Part shown: one piece after another, positions 9,971 through 19,473 of the stretch
Layout of the letters: the number at the start of each line of letters is the position of its first letter
Numbering within the stretch: position 1 is the first letter of the stretch
Assembly (NCBI GenBank): GCA_021774795.1
Contig: JAJFIR010000036.1
Location: 185,693-249,692, forward strand
Direction of reading: 5' to 3'
Length of the DNA stretch: 64,000 bases
Source: Emcibacteraceae bacterium
Lineage (GTDB): Bacteria > Pseudomonadota > Alphaproteobacteria > Sphingomonadales > Emcibacteraceae
Position numbers and translations under genes: made by a program
The notes under the pieces: generated by a model
The model's input: only the letters and a program-made list of their open reading frames with translations
Told to the model about the DNA's origin: nothing
Databases searched by the model: none

Positions 9971-10630
9971 GTGAATACCCAACATACCTTTTCAGCAACA
10001 AACCTTTCAGTGGCCCGCGGAGACAAGGTCATTTTTGAAGGGTTGAATTATGAAATTAATTCAGGACAACTGCTTAAAGTTGTTGGCCCAAACGGATCAG
10101 GTAAATCTACATTATTAAAAACGATCGCCGGACTTATTCATTCAATCGAAGGAAGTATCAGTTCCGATGATCATGTCATCACTAAAGACCGTGACTGGAT
10201 TAGCCAAAATTTATGCTATTTAGGGCATAAAAATGCGCTCAAAAAAGAATTTACTGTATTTGAAAATATTGAATTCTGGGCTTCCATTTGGGGAAACATA
10301 GATAAAATTGTCCTGTCTATGAAACAGATGGGGATTACGTATCTCAAGGATACACCCGTTCGATACCTGTCTTCTGGTCAGGCGAGAAGAGCGGCACTCG
10401 CGCGATCATTATGCCACACAGCAGGTATTTGGTTATTTGATGAGCCAACCGTCGGGTTGGATGATCAAGGTCTTAGCCTGTTATCAGATGCGATGAAGGG
10501 GCATATGGCAGAGGGGGGTATGATCATATGTGCTACCCATGTGGACTTAAAAATTGATGAAAGCATGACAAAAACATTGAATCTTGCTGATTTTTCATCG
10601 TCCAACGCTCTAAAGACGGATGATTGGTGA
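9971..10630 (+). CDS. ccmA: Heme exporter ATP-binding protein CcmA
   Basis: ATPase of the CcmABCD complex that releases holo-CcmE for cytochrome c maturation. 219 residues, short as usual for CcmA. Walker A GPNGSGKST (about residue 39), signature YLSSGQARRAALARSL (about 137), Walker B IWLFDEPTVGLD (about 156) and H-loop CATHVD are present. GTG start at 9971. ccmB follows directly (TGA then ATG 2 bases on). The pair is separated from ccmC onward by two unrelated genes. Confidence 0.93.
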   Translation: MNTQHTFSATNLSVARGDKVIFEGLNYEINSGQLLKVVGPNGSGKSTLLKTIAGLIHSIEGSISSDDHVITKDRDWISQNLCYLGHKNALKKEFTVFENIEFWASIWGNIDKIVLSMKQMGITYLKDTPVRYLSSGQARRAALARSLCHTAGIWLFDEPTVGLDDQGLSLLSDAMKGHMAEGGMIICATHVDLKIDESMTKTLNLADFSSSNALKTDDW

Positions 10631-10632
10631 TA

Positions 10633-11298
10633 ATGCATATCTTTTTCAACATATGCAAACGGGATATTCAACTAAGTTGGTCACAAGGTAGTTCCAGCAG
10701 CATGGTCGTTGCTTTTTTTATCATTGTTGTATCCTTATTTCCGCTGGGTGTGGGACCGGAGCAAAATATTCTAGCACGCATCGCCGTCGGTGTGATTTGG
10801 GTAGCTGCATTACTGTCCTGTCTTTTGTCGCTTGATAGGATATTTCAGGCAGATTTTGAAGATGGCTCTCTCGATCAGTATGCTTTGAACCCGTTATCTC
10901 TTGAAATGGTGGTGATGTCAAAGGCGTTGGCCCATTGGTTAACGACAAGTGTACCGCTGATATTAATGGCTCCATTTCTTGGAATATTGATGAATTTGTC
11001 AAACGATGCTTTTATGCCACTGATATATTCGATGTTAATTGGAACACCTGCGCTATCGTTAATCGGGACGATTGGAGCCTCTCTAACCGTGTCGATCAGG
11101 CGTGGAGGCGTTTTGTTGTCGTTGCTTATATTACCGCTCTATGTGCCTATACTTATTTTTGGTGTTATCTCGGTTGATACGCTGACAGTGGGAAAAGGTG
11201 GAAACGCTTCTATGTTAATTCTGGGCGCGTTAACACTTTTTAGTATGGCGATTACACCTTGGGCAGCTGCGGCCTCGGTTAGGATGGCCCTCGACTAA
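10633..11298 (+). CDS. ccmB: Heme exporter permease CcmB
   Basis: Integral membrane partner of CcmA, 221 residues with about six membrane segments. Diagnostic stretches include RDIQLSWSQGSS, LSCLLSLDRIFQADFEDGSLDQ, MSKALAHWL and LPLYVPILIFG. Candidate starts are TTG 10624, GTG 10627 and ATG 10633; ATG is preferred, just after the ccmA stop, implying translational coupling. The 100-base gap after it is followed by a molybdopterin oxidoreductase instead of ccmC. Confidence 0.93.
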   Translation: MHIFFNICKRDIQLSWSQGSSSSMVVAFFIIVVSLFPLGVGPEQNILARIAVGVIWVAALLSCLLSLDRIFQADFEDGSLDQYALNPLSLEMVVMSKALAHWLTTSVPLILMAPFLGILMNLSNDAFMPLIYSMLIGTPALSLIGTIGASLTVSIRRGGVLLSLLILPLYVPILIFGVISVDTLTVGKGGNASMLILGALTLFSMAITPWAAAASVRMALD

Positions 11299-11397
11299 AT
11301 TTCTACATCTTTAATGCTTTACAAATTTGAATTATTGAGTTTAATCTTCAATTGTTTATGAATGGTTTTAATTAGATGATTATAGAGGAGCAAAAAA

Positions 11398-13458
11398 GTG
11401 TCAACTAAACCGGAACTAGTTTATTCTGGCTGTCCACATGATTGCCCGTCCACATGTTCACTGGTCGTGGAAAGGTTAGATGATAATACCATCGGACGCG
11501 TTCATGGTGCACCGGATAACACCTATACTGACGGTGTTATTTGCGCCAAGGTCGCCCGTTACGCGGAACGTACCCATAGTAAAAAGCGTTTAACGGTTCC
11601 CTTAAAACGTAGCGGACCTAAAGGATCAGGTCAATTTGAAGAAATATCGTGGGATGAAGCCCTCGATATTACGGCTCGTGCTTTTAAGAAAGCCGAACAG
11701 AAATATGGGCCGGAAACAGTGTGGCCTTATTTTTACGGCGGAACTATGGGTTTAGTTCAGGGCGGTGCTATAGAACGATTGCGCCACGTGATGGGCTATT
11801 CTTTAATGCGCTCCACCACATGTGGTGGTATTGTAGACAGTGGCTGGATGGCGGGAACGGGCCGTAAAGTTGGCCCTGATCCCCGGGAAATGGCAGAAGC
11901 CGATCTAATCGTAATCTGGGGTACCAATGCCGTCTCAACACAAGTTAATGTTATGACCCACGTCGCTAAGGCTAAGAAAAACAGGGGCGCAAAAGTTGTT
12001 GTTGTTGATCCCTACAATAATCCAACCGCCAAAACGGCTGATATTCATGTTTGTCTCCGGCCGGGGACTGATGGTGCGCTGGCCTGCGCGATTATGCATA
12101 TAGCCTTTAGGGACGGATATGCTGACCGGGATTATATGAAAAAATATTCGGATGTACCGGACGAATTGGAAGCGCACCTAAAGACGCGGGGTCCAGATTG
12201 GGCCGCGAAAATAACGGGGTTAACGACCGAAGAAATTGAAGCGTTCGCAAAGCTATATTGTCAAACGGAACGCTCCTATATCCGCTTGGGATTTGGACTT
12301 TCGCGGTGCCGAAATGGTGCGGTAAATGTCCACGCCGTTAGCTGCTTACCCACGGTAACCGGAAAATGGCCGACACCAAGCGCAGGTGTCTTCTACAGCA
12401 ATAGTGGCATCTATCATTTTGATACAACCCTGATCGAGGGGCTTGATGTTAAGAAAAATAACATTCGGTCGATTGATCACTCCAGAATTGGCCCGGCCTT
12501 AACTGGCGATAAGGATGATTTGGGTGATGGTCCGCCCGTCACCGCAATGATTATTCAGGGAACAAATCCAATGGCTATTGCTCCAGATCAAAATAAAGTC
12601 CGCGCAGGGTTTGCGCGCGAAGATTTATTTATTTGTGTTCATGAACAGTTTATGACCGAAACAGCCCGTATGGCGGATATCGTTCTGCCTGCGACAACGT
12701 TTGTTGAACATGATGATATATATAAAGCTGGCGGTAATTCTCATATTGTTTTAGGGCCAAAAATCATCGAGCCCGTCGGTCAATCCAGAACAAATCATGA
12801 GGTAATAACCGCGCTCGCAAAAAGGTTGGGGGCGAGCCATCGCGGCTTTGGCATGAGTGCTAATGAAATTCTTGATGAAACACTTGGTGCGTCAAAGCAT
12901 CCTGACCTTAAAGCGATGACTGATAAACATTTTCATGATTGCATAGAGGATTTTGACAGCCATCATTTTGTGTCTGGTTTTGGGTGGCCCGATAAAAAAT
13001 TTCGTTTCAAACCGGATTGGCAAGGAATGGGGCCGAGAGGACACGAATTGCCTTATTTACCGGATCATTGGGACGCCACTGATCCGCTTGACAATGACCA
13101 TCCGTTTAGATTAATGACGCCTCCCGCCCGTAACTTCCTAAACTCTTCCTTTAACAACACCGCGACGTCGTTAAAGAAGGAAAAAAACCCAACTCTTTTG
13201 ATCCATGCTGATGACGCACAAGACCATAATATTGTTGAAGATGGTCTGGTACTAATTGGCAATCAGTTGGGGGAACTTGAATTGAGCGCAAAAATATTTG
13301 ACGGCGCGCATAAGGGGGTCGTTGTTGCAGAAGGAATTTGGTGTTTAGACGCCCATAAAGGCGGCAAAGGGATCAATCAACTCGTTAGCGCGGAAATTGC
13401 GGCACCCGCAGGCGGGGTTGTTTATCATGATAGCGCAGTATGGATACGGCGAGCCTAA
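11398..13458 (+). CDS. Molybdopterin-dependent oxidoreductase with [4Fe-4S] cluster
   Basis: 686 residues of the DMSO reductase/formate dehydrogenase superfamily (COG0243). The N-terminal cluster motif is CPHDCPSTC followed by a fourth Cys in VICAK (residues about 12-50). MGYSLMRSTTCGGIVDSG (about 135-150) occupies the usual molybdenum-ligand region, with a Cys as a possible ligand. QGTNPMAIAPD, MTETARMADIVLPATTFVEHDD and the C-terminal dinucleotide-binding domain follow. No twin-arginine signal is present, so it is probably cytoplasmic. The substrate cannot be assigned. The GTG start has GAGGAG about 9 bases upstream. No partner Fe-S or membrane subunit is adjacent. It interrupts the ccm cluster between ccmB and ccmC. 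Confidence 0.88.
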   Translation: MSTKPELVYSGCPHDCPSTCSLVVERLDDNTIGRVHGAPDNTYTDGVICAKVARYAERTHSKKRLTVPLKRSGPKGSGQFEEISWDEALDITARAFKKAEQKYGPETVWPYFYGGTMGLVQGGAIERLRHVMGYSLMRSTTCGGIVDSGWMAGTGRKVGPDPREMAEADLIVIWGTNAVSTQVNVMTHVAKAKKNRGAKVVVVDPYNNPTAKTADIHVCLRPGTDGALACAIMHIAFRDGYADRDYMKKYSDVPDELEAHLKTRGPDWAAKITGLTTEEIEAFAKLYCQTERSYIRLGFGLSRCRNGAVNVHAVSCLPTVTGKWPTPSAGVFYSNSGIYHFDTTLIEGLDVKKNNIRSIDHSRIGPALTGDKDDLGDGPPVTAMIIQGTNPMAIAPDQNKVRAGFAREDLFICVHEQFMTETARMADIVLPATTFVEHDDIYKAGGNSHIVLGPKIIEPVGQSRTNHEVITALAKRLGASHRGFGMSANEILDETLGASKHPDLKAMTDKHFHDCIEDFDSHHFVSGFGWPDKKFRFKPDWQGMGPRGHELPYLPDHWDATDPLDNDHPFRLMTPPARNFLNSSFNNTATSLKKEKNPTLLIHADDAQDHNIVEDGLVLIGNQLGELELSAKIFDGAHKGVVVAEGIWCLDAHKGGKGINQLVSAEIAAPAGGVVYHDSAVWIRRA

Positions 13459-13474
13459 AATTTTTAACAGCAAT

Positions 13475-13759
13475 TTATTCAGCGAGATGTGTGGGGTCCG
13501 TATCATCGATTACTTTTTTAAGAAATCTTGGAAGATAGGGGTGCATGCGCTGCAATTGTCTGCCAACAGCAGGTAGTCTGCGACGAGTCCTTTGCATTTT
13601 GGTCTTAATCCACTGGCTTTCTGAAACCAAAATACTTAGACCGATCAAGGCTACAATTTGCCCAATTGGCAACGGTATTGGCGCGGTGATAGTGCCGACG
13701 ATAAACATCACCCATCCAACGAAAAGTTTTAGTGGTCTTTTTAAAATTTGCCAATTCAT
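13475..13759 (-). CDS. PGPGW-like small transmembrane protein
   Basis: 94 residues. The hydrophobic hairpin LFVGWVMFIVGTITAPIPLPIGQIVALIGLSIL resembles the PGPGW-type putative transmembrane family (helix, P-x-P-x-P-G turn, helix). It is followed by a basic cytoplasmic tail (KTKMQRTRRRLP). The function is unknown. It is transcribed opposite to the flanking genes, convergent with the molybdopterin oxidoreductase and divergent from ccmC, so it further separates ccmAB from ccmCDEFGHI. Confidence 0.7.
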   Translation of the reverse strand: MNWQILKRPLKLFVGWVMFIVGTITAPIPLPIGQIVALIGLSILVSESQWIKTKMQRTRRRLPAVGRQLQRMHPYLPRFLKKVIDDTDPTHLAE

Positions 13760-13901
13760 AACACTGTTACTTACCCAATTACCTTAACGATTTAGTATAG
13801 ATAACAAAAGTTAAGAAATTAACAAGGTGTAATTGTGGCGATCACGTCGATTTTTTTCACTATTTCTTGATTATAGTACCACAAAAGGATAGATCAGACA
13901 T

Positions 13902-14642
13902 ATGCATAAGTTTGCCAACCCAGCCCGTTTCTTACGGATTAGTAGATTGATCACGCCCTGGTGCTTTATTTTGACTTTGGTAAGCCTCGTCGTTGGGCTT
14001 TATTGGGGTCTGTTTGTCGCGCCGGAAGATTATCAAATGGGCAGCGCTTATAGGATAATTTTTGTTCATGTCCCGGCCGCTCATATGTCAGAAATTTGTT
14101 ATGGATTTATGGCCGTTGTCAGCGTAGTTGCGATTATTTGGAAACATCCCCTTGCGGATCAATCGGCCCGTGCCGCTGCGCCGATCGGTGCCGCTTTCAC
14201 TGCACTCGCCCTTTTGACCGGAAGCCTTTGGGGCAAGCCTATGTGGGGAACCTTCTGGATTTGGGATGCACGTCTAACATCTGAGCTCCTGTTACTTTTT
14301 TTATATTTTGGTTACATGGCGGTTTGGGAAGCCATCGATGACCGGGTTCAAGCCGCACGTATTGCGGCAGTAGTGGCCCTCGTTGGCGCAATAAATCTTC
14401 CCATTATAAAATTTTCTGTTAACTGGTGGAACACATTGCACCAACCAGCCAGCCTCTTAAAATCAGGCGGTTCGGGTATGCATCCGGACATGTTGTGGCC
14501 ATTATTAATTTCTATATTGGCGTTTTATTTATACTTCGTCACTGTGCTTTTATGGAGGATACAAACTTTGATCATTCGCCGTCAAATTAGAGGGCTGCAA
14601 ATGCGTCTTGCGGATGAAAAAAATAAGAAAGGGCTGAATTAA
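13902..14642 (+). CDS. ccmC: Heme exporter protein CcmC
   Basis: Inner-membrane protein that presents heme to CcmE; 246 residues, six membrane segments. The tryptophan-rich periplasmic motif WGKPMWGTFWIWDARLTSE (about residues 110-128) and the two flanking histidines in VHVPAAHMSE (about 58) and WWNTLHQPAS (about 180) are the heme-handling residues of the family. ATG start. It is first in the block ccmC-D-E-F-G-H-I, where all genes touch or overlap, so one operon is likely. Confidence 0.95.
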   Translation: MHKFANPARFLRISRLITPWCFILTLVSLVVGLYWGLFVAPEDYQMGSAYRIIFVHVPAAHMSEICYGFMAVVSVVAIIWKHPLADQSARAAAPIGAAFTALALLTGSLWGKPMWGTFWIWDARLTSELLLLFLYFGYMAVWEAIDDRVQAARIAAVVALVGAINLPIIKFSVNWWNTLHQPASLLKSGGSGMHPDMLWPLLISILAFYLYFVTVLLWRIQTLIIRRQIRGLQMRLADEKNKKGLN

Positions 14643-14643
14643 C

Positions 14644-14799
14644 ATGGGCGAATATGCTATTTTCGTCTGGCCAAGCTATGCTGCGGTTATTGTGATTATG
14701 ATCGCGGTTGGGTTTATAAGCTGGAAAAATAAAAATCGGAGTGAGAAAAAACTCACAGACCTACAGTCCAAATTCGATAATATGAATAAGCAGGAATAA
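14644..14799 (+). CDS. ccmD: Heme exporter protein CcmD
   Basis: A 51-residue protein starting at ATG 14644, one base after the ccmC stop and 6 bases before ccmE. It begins MGEYAIFVWPSYAAVIVIM, with a single membrane helix of about 20 residues, followed by a basic, charged tail (SWKNKNRSEKK). This is the usual CcmD layout (YAxFVWxSY, helix, Lys/Arg). It stabilises the CcmABC-CcmE complex. Position and motif together make the call secure despite the small size. Confidence 0.9.
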   Translation: MGEYAIFVWPSYAAVIVIMIAVGFISWKNKNRSEKKLTDLQSKFDNMNKQE

Positions 14800-14805
14800 T
14801 TTATT

Positions 14806-15288
14806 ATGGCTTTTGACGGAAATACACGCGCTGGTAAGCGAAAGAAGAAAAGGCTTTATTTGGTCCTCACAACAATGACCATCTTGGTGCTTGCAGTTGG
14901 GCTTGTTCTAACTGCATTGGAAGACAGCATTAGCTTGTTCCTTGATCCAAGTGAACTTAAGGAACGAAATATAGCGGACGGTCAACATATCCGGCTGGGC
15001 GGCCTGGTGGTAGAAGACAGTTTCGTCAAAGATTCTGACGGGCTAACCTATTATTTTGATGTGACGGACGGTGCCGAAACCGTAAGCGTTACTTATAAAG
15101 GATCTCTTCCCGATTTATTCCGGGAAGGCCAAGGTGTTGTTCTTGAAGGAAAGACCAATAGTAAAGGTCCCTTTAATGCGAGCGAGGTCCTCGCAAAACA
15201 TGACGAAAATTATATGCCTAAAGAAGTTATGGATAGTTTGAAAAAGCGTGGTGTTTACAGAGACGCGAATGAAGAAGAGAGTATATGA
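14806..15288 (+). CDS. ccmE: Cytochrome c maturation protein CcmE (heme chaperone)
   Basis: Periplasmic heme chaperone anchored by one N-terminal helix (LYLVLTTMTILVLAVGLVL, about residues 18-36). An OB-fold follows, and the heme-binding histidine lies in LAKHDENYMP (His about 131). 160 residues, normal length. It passes heme from CcmC to CcmF/CcmH. The last codons overlap the ccmF start by 4 bases (ATGA). Confidence 0.95.
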   Translation: MAFDGNTRAGKRKKKRLYLVLTTMTILVLAVGLVLTALEDSISLFLDPSELKERNIADGQHIRLGGLVVEDSFVKDSDGLTYYFDVTDGAETVSVTYKGSLPDLFREGQGVVLEGKTNSKGPFNASEVLAKHDENYMPKEVMDSLKKRGVYRDANEEESI

Positions 15289-17240
15289 TCGTTGAAATCG
15301 GCCATTATACGCTAATTCTTGCTTGTTGCTTATCATTCATCCAGGGAACGATCCCTCTTTATGGTGCCTTAAATAATAAAGGTCGGTTAATGGCCGTGTC
15401 TGCCCCGGCGGCTTATGGCCAGCTTTTTTTCGCTATTCTGTCTTTTGCAGCCTTAATGTACGCATTCGTGGTTTCTGATTTTTCTGTCGCCAACGTGGCT
15501 AGAAATTCCCACACTTTAAAGCCAATGCTTTATAAAATATCGGCTGTTTGGGGAAATCACGAAGGGTCAATTTTATTTTGGGCTCTAATATTGTCAATTT
15601 ATGGGGCAATGGTGGCGTATTTTGGTCGTAATCTTCCAAAAACGCTTCATGTTAAAGTATTAGCGATCCAAGCACTTGTCGGTCTTGGTTTTTATCTGTT
15701 TCTACTTTTGACATCCAATCCATTTGAAAGGGTGTATCCGTTTCCGATGGAAGGTAACGGATTAAATCCACTATTGCAGGATCCGGGGCTCGCGTTTCAT
15801 CCGCCCCTGCTTTACATGGGCTACGTCGGATTATCTGTTACATTTTCATTCGCCGTTGGCGCGCTGATAGAGGGACGCGTCGATGCCGCGTGGGCGCGAT
15901 GGGTTCGGCCTTGGACATTACTTGCGTGGTGTTTTCTAACTGCTGGGATTACACTTGGTTCCTGGTGGGCTTATTATGAACTTGGCTGGGGCGGCTGGTG
16001 GTTTTGGGATCCGGTTGAAAATGCGTCTCTTATGCCCTGGCTTGCAGCCACCGCGTTACTTCATTCGGCAATAGTCGTAGAAAAGCGCGATACATTAAAA
16101 AGTTGGACGGTGCTTCTGGCTATCATCGCTTTTTCTTTCAGTTTGCTCGGCACTTTTATTGTTCGCAGTGGTGTTCTGACATCGGTTCATGCTTTTGCAA
16201 CTGATCCGGAACGCGGGGTTTTTATATTGATGTTTCTTTTTCTTGTCATTGGTGGCAGTTTGTTATTATTTGCGCTTCGGGCAGATAAATTACAGCCGGG
16301 AGGATTATTTGCACCTATTAGCCGTGAAAGCATGTTGGTAATAAATAATTTGCTTCTGTCCGTGGCGGCGGTTGTGGTTCTTTTTGGTACTCTCTATCCT
16401 CTATTAAGGGATGCATTTACGGGTGACAAAATTACCGTTGGACCACCCTTCTTTAATATTGCATTTGGATTTTTAATGATCCCATTGCTGCTGGTGATGG
16501 GCGTTGGGCCTTCTGTCAATTGGAAACGGGCGGACTTGAAGGGACTTGCATCAAGGCTTTCATTTGTATTTTTAACGTCATTAGCGGCAACAATTTGTTT
16601 CTTCATAATTAGTGGCGGTGGCGATATTATGGCCGCCGTTTGGCTTGGACTTGGCTTATGGCTTGCGCTATCCACCCTTTTCGAATGGGCGGAGCGCATC
16701 AAGATATTTAAGTCAGGAGCCATAAAACGAATGAGCCGACAGCCGCGGGCCTCATTAGGAATGAGCTTTGGGCATCTGGGTCTTGCGGTGGCGGTGATAG
16801 GAATGGCAGGATCTTCATTTTGGAGTACGGAATACCAAAATGTAATGGCTTACGGCGACAAAGCGAAAATAGGCGGGTATGAGTTAGAATTTATAGACAC
16901 TGACGGCGTCACCGGGCCGAATTATACAGCGGTTAAAGCGTCATTCGACGTAAGCAAAGAAGGAATATTTATCGATACGCTTGAGCCAGAAGCACGTGTC
17001 TATTTAACACCGCCGATGCCCACAACAGAAGCGGCAATTTTAAGCACATTCTCCGGCGATCTTTTTGTGGTAATTGGTGAAGCAAATAGCGAAGGATATG
17101 ACCGGTGGGCAGTTCGACTTTATTATAAGCCACTTCAAATTTGGATATGGTCCGGTGTTATAATTATGGTGATCGGGGGCCTTATTTCATTAAGCGACCG
17201 CCGGTTTAGAACGGGTGCTCCCAAAGGAGGAAAAAAGTAG
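15285..17240 (+). CDS. ccmF: Heme lyase CcmF
   Basis: Large polytopic membrane protein (651 residues) that attaches heme to apocytochrome c. The WWD motif GWGGWWFWDPVENASLMPWL (about residues 230-250) and KISAVWGNHEGSILFWALIL (about 85) are diagnostic. LQDPGLAFHPPLLYMGYVG carries a conserved histidine. A large periplasmic domain precedes the last helix. It overlaps ccmE by 4 bases, and ccmG begins on the next base after its stop. Confidence 0.96.
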   Translation: MIVEIGHYTLILACCLSFIQGTIPLYGALNNKGRLMAVSAPAAYGQLFFAILSFAALMYAFVVSDFSVANVARNSHTLKPMLYKISAVWGNHEGSILFWALILSIYGAMVAYFGRNLPKTLHVKVLAIQALVGLGFYLFLLLTSNPFERVYPFPMEGNGLNPLLQDPGLAFHPPLLYMGYVGLSVTFSFAVGALIEGRVDAAWARWVRPWTLLAWCFLTAGITLGSWWAYYELGWGGWWFWDPVENASLMPWLAATALLHSAIVVEKRDTLKSWTVLLAIIAFSFSLLGTFIVRSGVLTSVHAFATDPERGVFILMFLFLVIGGSLLLFALRADKLQPGGLFAPISRESMLVINNLLLSVAAVVVLFGTLYPLLRDAFTGDKITVGPPFFNIAFGFLMIPLLLVMGVGPSVNWKRADLKGLASRLSFVFLTSLAATICFFIISGGGDIMAAVWLGLGLWLALSTLFEWAERIKIFKSGAIKRMSRQPRASLGMSFGHLGLAVAVIGMAGSSFWSTEYQNVMAYGDKAKIGGYELEFIDTDGVTGPNYTAVKASFDVSKEGIFIDTLEPEARVYLTPPMPTTEAAILSTFSGDLFVVIGEANSEGYDRWAVRLYYKPLQIWIWSGVIIMVIGGLISLSDRRFRTGAPKGGKK

Positions 17241-17768
17241 ATGCGGCTTAACATGTTTATTCCATTTGCAATTTTTTGCCTGCTTTCAGCGGCACTTTTC
17301 GTAGGCTTGAACTTAAATCCCGGCAATATACCTTCGGCATTAATTAATGATCCCGTGCCGGAATTTTCATTACCCATCGTTGGCGGTGAAGAAATAGGAT
17401 TTTCTTCAAACGACCTTGGCGCGGAAGATGAGGTTATTCTGGTGAATTTTTTCGCGTCCTGGTGTGCGCCTTGTTACGTTGAGCATCCATTTTTAATGAA
17501 ATTAAAAGAGCGCGGCTATAAAATCTATGGTGTAAGTTATAAAGACAAAGCCAGAGATACCAATGGATTTATTGAACGCCAAGGTAACCCTTATTACAAA
17601 ATCGCCGCTGATGAAATGGGCCGCGTAAGCATAGATTGGGGTGTTTACGGTGTGCCTGAAACATATATTATCAAAAATGGCATTATTATGTACAAACACG
17701 CGGGTCCAATTCACGAAATGGAATTTGAAGATAAAATAATTCCAATCATTGAGAGTATTGAACAATGA
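17241..17768 (+). CDS. ccmG: Thiol:disulfide interchange protein CcmG/DsbE
   Basis: Membrane-anchored periplasmic thioredoxin, 175 residues. An N-terminal helix (FIPFAIFCLLSAALFVGL) is followed by the active site FFASWCAPCYVEHP (Cys-Ala-Pro-Cys, about residues 74-77) and the cis-Pro loop YGVPETY. It keeps apocytochrome CXXCH cysteines and CcmH reduced. It begins directly after the ccmF stop and overlaps ccmH by 4 bases. Confidence 0.95.
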   Translation: MRLNMFIPFAIFCLLSAALFVGLNLNPGNIPSALINDPVPEFSLPIVGGEEIGFSSNDLGAEDEVILVNFFASWCAPCYVEHPFLMKLKERGYKIYGVSYKDKARDTNGFIERQGNPYYKIAADEMGRVSIDWGVYGVPETYIIKNGIIMYKHAGPIHEMEFEDKIIPIIESIEQ

Positions 17769-18232
17769 GGTATATCTTAAGCCTATTCGTATTAATGACA
17801 TTGTCCTTTTCGGCACTCGCTGTGGGCGTTGATGAAGTCCGCCTGGCCGATCCTGCTGAAGAGGCAAGAGCACAAGGCCTTATGAAACAGTTGCGTTGTT
17901 TGGTTTGCCAGAATCAGTCGATCGTTGATAGTGATGCGGCCCTAGCGAAAGATTTGCGCATTATTGTCCGTGAAAGGATAACCGCTGGCGACAATGACGA
18001 GCAGGCGCTTTCTTTTATGACCAGTCGTTACGGTGATTGGGTCTTGCTCAAGCCGCCCTTTGATGGCGGCACCATTATACTTTGGCTATCGCCTCTACTG
18101 TTGCTGATAGTCGGCTTTTATATCGTTTACCGCAGTCAAAAAGGACGACAAACAAAGTTGATCGTTGAGCCACTTTCAGCAAAAGAGCAAAGCCGCGTGA
18201 ATGAATTGCTTAAAGAAGGGAATGGAGATTAA
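17765..18232 (+). CDS. ccmH: Cytochrome c-type biogenesis protein CcmH
   Basis: 155 residues: signal sequence (SLFVLMTLSFSALAVG), the redox motif LRCLVCQNQSIVDSDA (LRCxxCQ, about residues 40-55), and a C-terminal membrane helix (IILWLSPLLLLIVGFYIVY) with a basic cytoplasmic end. It works with CcmG in apocytochrome reduction. The protein is the short CcmL-type form; the TPR part is the separate ccmI gene that follows with a 1-base overlap (TAATG). Confidence 0.94.
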   Translation: MRYILSLFVLMTLSFSALAVGVDEVRLADPAEEARAQGLMKQLRCLVCQNQSIVDSDAALAKDLRIIVRERITAGDNDEQALSFMTSRYGDWVLLKPPFDGGTIILWLSPLLLLIVGFYIVYRSQKGRQTKLIVEPLSAKEQSRVNELLKEGNGD

Positions 18233-19371
18233 TGTATATCATTCCGCTCGCATTTTTTGGTTTTGTGGCCATTTCATTTGTTTTGCTCCCTTACTATAAG
18301 ATAAGATACGTTTCGCCGACGGAGGCTCCGGACGTGGGGGTATATCGTTCCCAGTTAAAAGAGCTGGAAAATGATGTGCAGAGAGGAATTATTGCGCCCG
18401 ATGAAGCGGCAAAGACCAGAACAGAAATAGAGAGGCGCTTATTAAAAGCGGCATCACAACAAATAAAAGACATCACCATTGAGAATCCCAATCATTTATT
18501 GGCAACAGCTATGGTCGCTATCTTGCTAATGTCCGGTTTTTTTTATGCCGTTATTGGCTCACCTGCCATGCCGGATTTTCCCAAAAACTCGGCCATGCAA
18601 AATGGCGAGAAAATTGTTGAATCAGAAGAAGTAAAAAGAAATAAAATACTGGCAGGGCAAGTTAAACTGAAGCTTCAAGAAATGCCTGATGAAGCTCGTG
18701 GCTGGGCTTATCTTTCTAATCTGGAAATGAGTTTAGGAAATTTTCAAGCTGCTTCGCAGGCACTTTATCAGGCTCATATTTTAGAACCGGATACGTTTGA
18801 TTATCAATTAATGTATGCAGAAAGCCTTATTCTCGCTTCCGCAGAGCGTGTGACACCAGCCGCCATGACTGTACTAAACAAGGCAGTTAAATTAAGCCCG
18901 GATCACCCTGGACCAAAATATTATCTTGCCCTTGCTGATTTTCAGGCTGGTGACGTTGAAATTGCTTATGAAGATTGGTCAGAAATTAGAAATGGTTTGG
19001 AAGAAAATAACCCGCTGTTGCCGCTTGTCGACTTCTGGATTGGCAGGGCCGAGACAGCTCTTGGTATAGCAGCTCAACAGCTACCGGAGACAAGAGCACC
19101 GTCAATTTCTGCAGAGCAGGCCGAAATTATTCAGAATATGGGCGAAGCAGAACAACAGGAACTAATTCGCCAAATGGTGATGCAACTGGCCGAAAAGCAG
19201 AGGGAAAACCCGACCAATATAGAAGGATGGTTGAGGCTGTCGCGCGCCTACATTGTGCTTGGTCAAAAGGACCAGGCGATAGAGGCAATGAAGAGTGCGC
19301 TACTTAACGCGCCGGCAGACCAAAAAGAAATTTTACAAAAAGAAGTAGAAAAATTAACTAATTTGCCTTAA
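18232..19371 (+). CDS. ccmI: Cytochrome c biogenesis protein CcmI (TPR)
   Basis: 379 residues. Two N-terminal membrane helices (residues about 1-20 and 86-105) flank a cytoplasmic segment, ELENDVQRGIIAPDEAAKTRTEIERRLL, typical of CcmI. A periplasmic TPR region follows (RGWAYLSNLEMSLGNFQAASQAL; GWLRLSRAYIVLGQKDQAIEAMKSAL). It binds apocytochrome c C-termini and hands them to CcmFH. Last gene of the ccm operon. Confidence 0.92.
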   Translation: MYIIPLAFFGFVAISFVLLPYYKIRYVSPTEAPDVGVYRSQLKELENDVQRGIIAPDEAAKTRTEIERRLLKAASQQIKDITIENPNHLLATAMVAILLMSGFFYAVIGSPAMPDFPKNSAMQNGEKIVESEEVKRNKILAGQVKLKLQEMPDEARGWAYLSNLEMSLGNFQAASQALYQAHILEPDTFDYQLMYAESLILASAERVTPAAMTVLNKAVKLSPDHPGPKYYLALADFQAGDVEIAYEDWSEIRNGLEENNPLLPLVDFWIGRAETALGIAAQQLPETRAPSISAEQAEIIQNMGEAEQQELIRQMVMQLAEKQRENPTNIEGWLRLSRAYIVLGQKDQAIEAMKSALLNAPADQKEILQKEVEKLTNLP

Positions 19372-19473
19372 AGTGCATACCATCGTTGCAGAATGGTAAC
19401 ATTTCCAACTAGGCAGAAAGTCTAAAAATCATTTTTCTTCAATAGATTAGTGACTTTAGAATTGGTAAATGTA

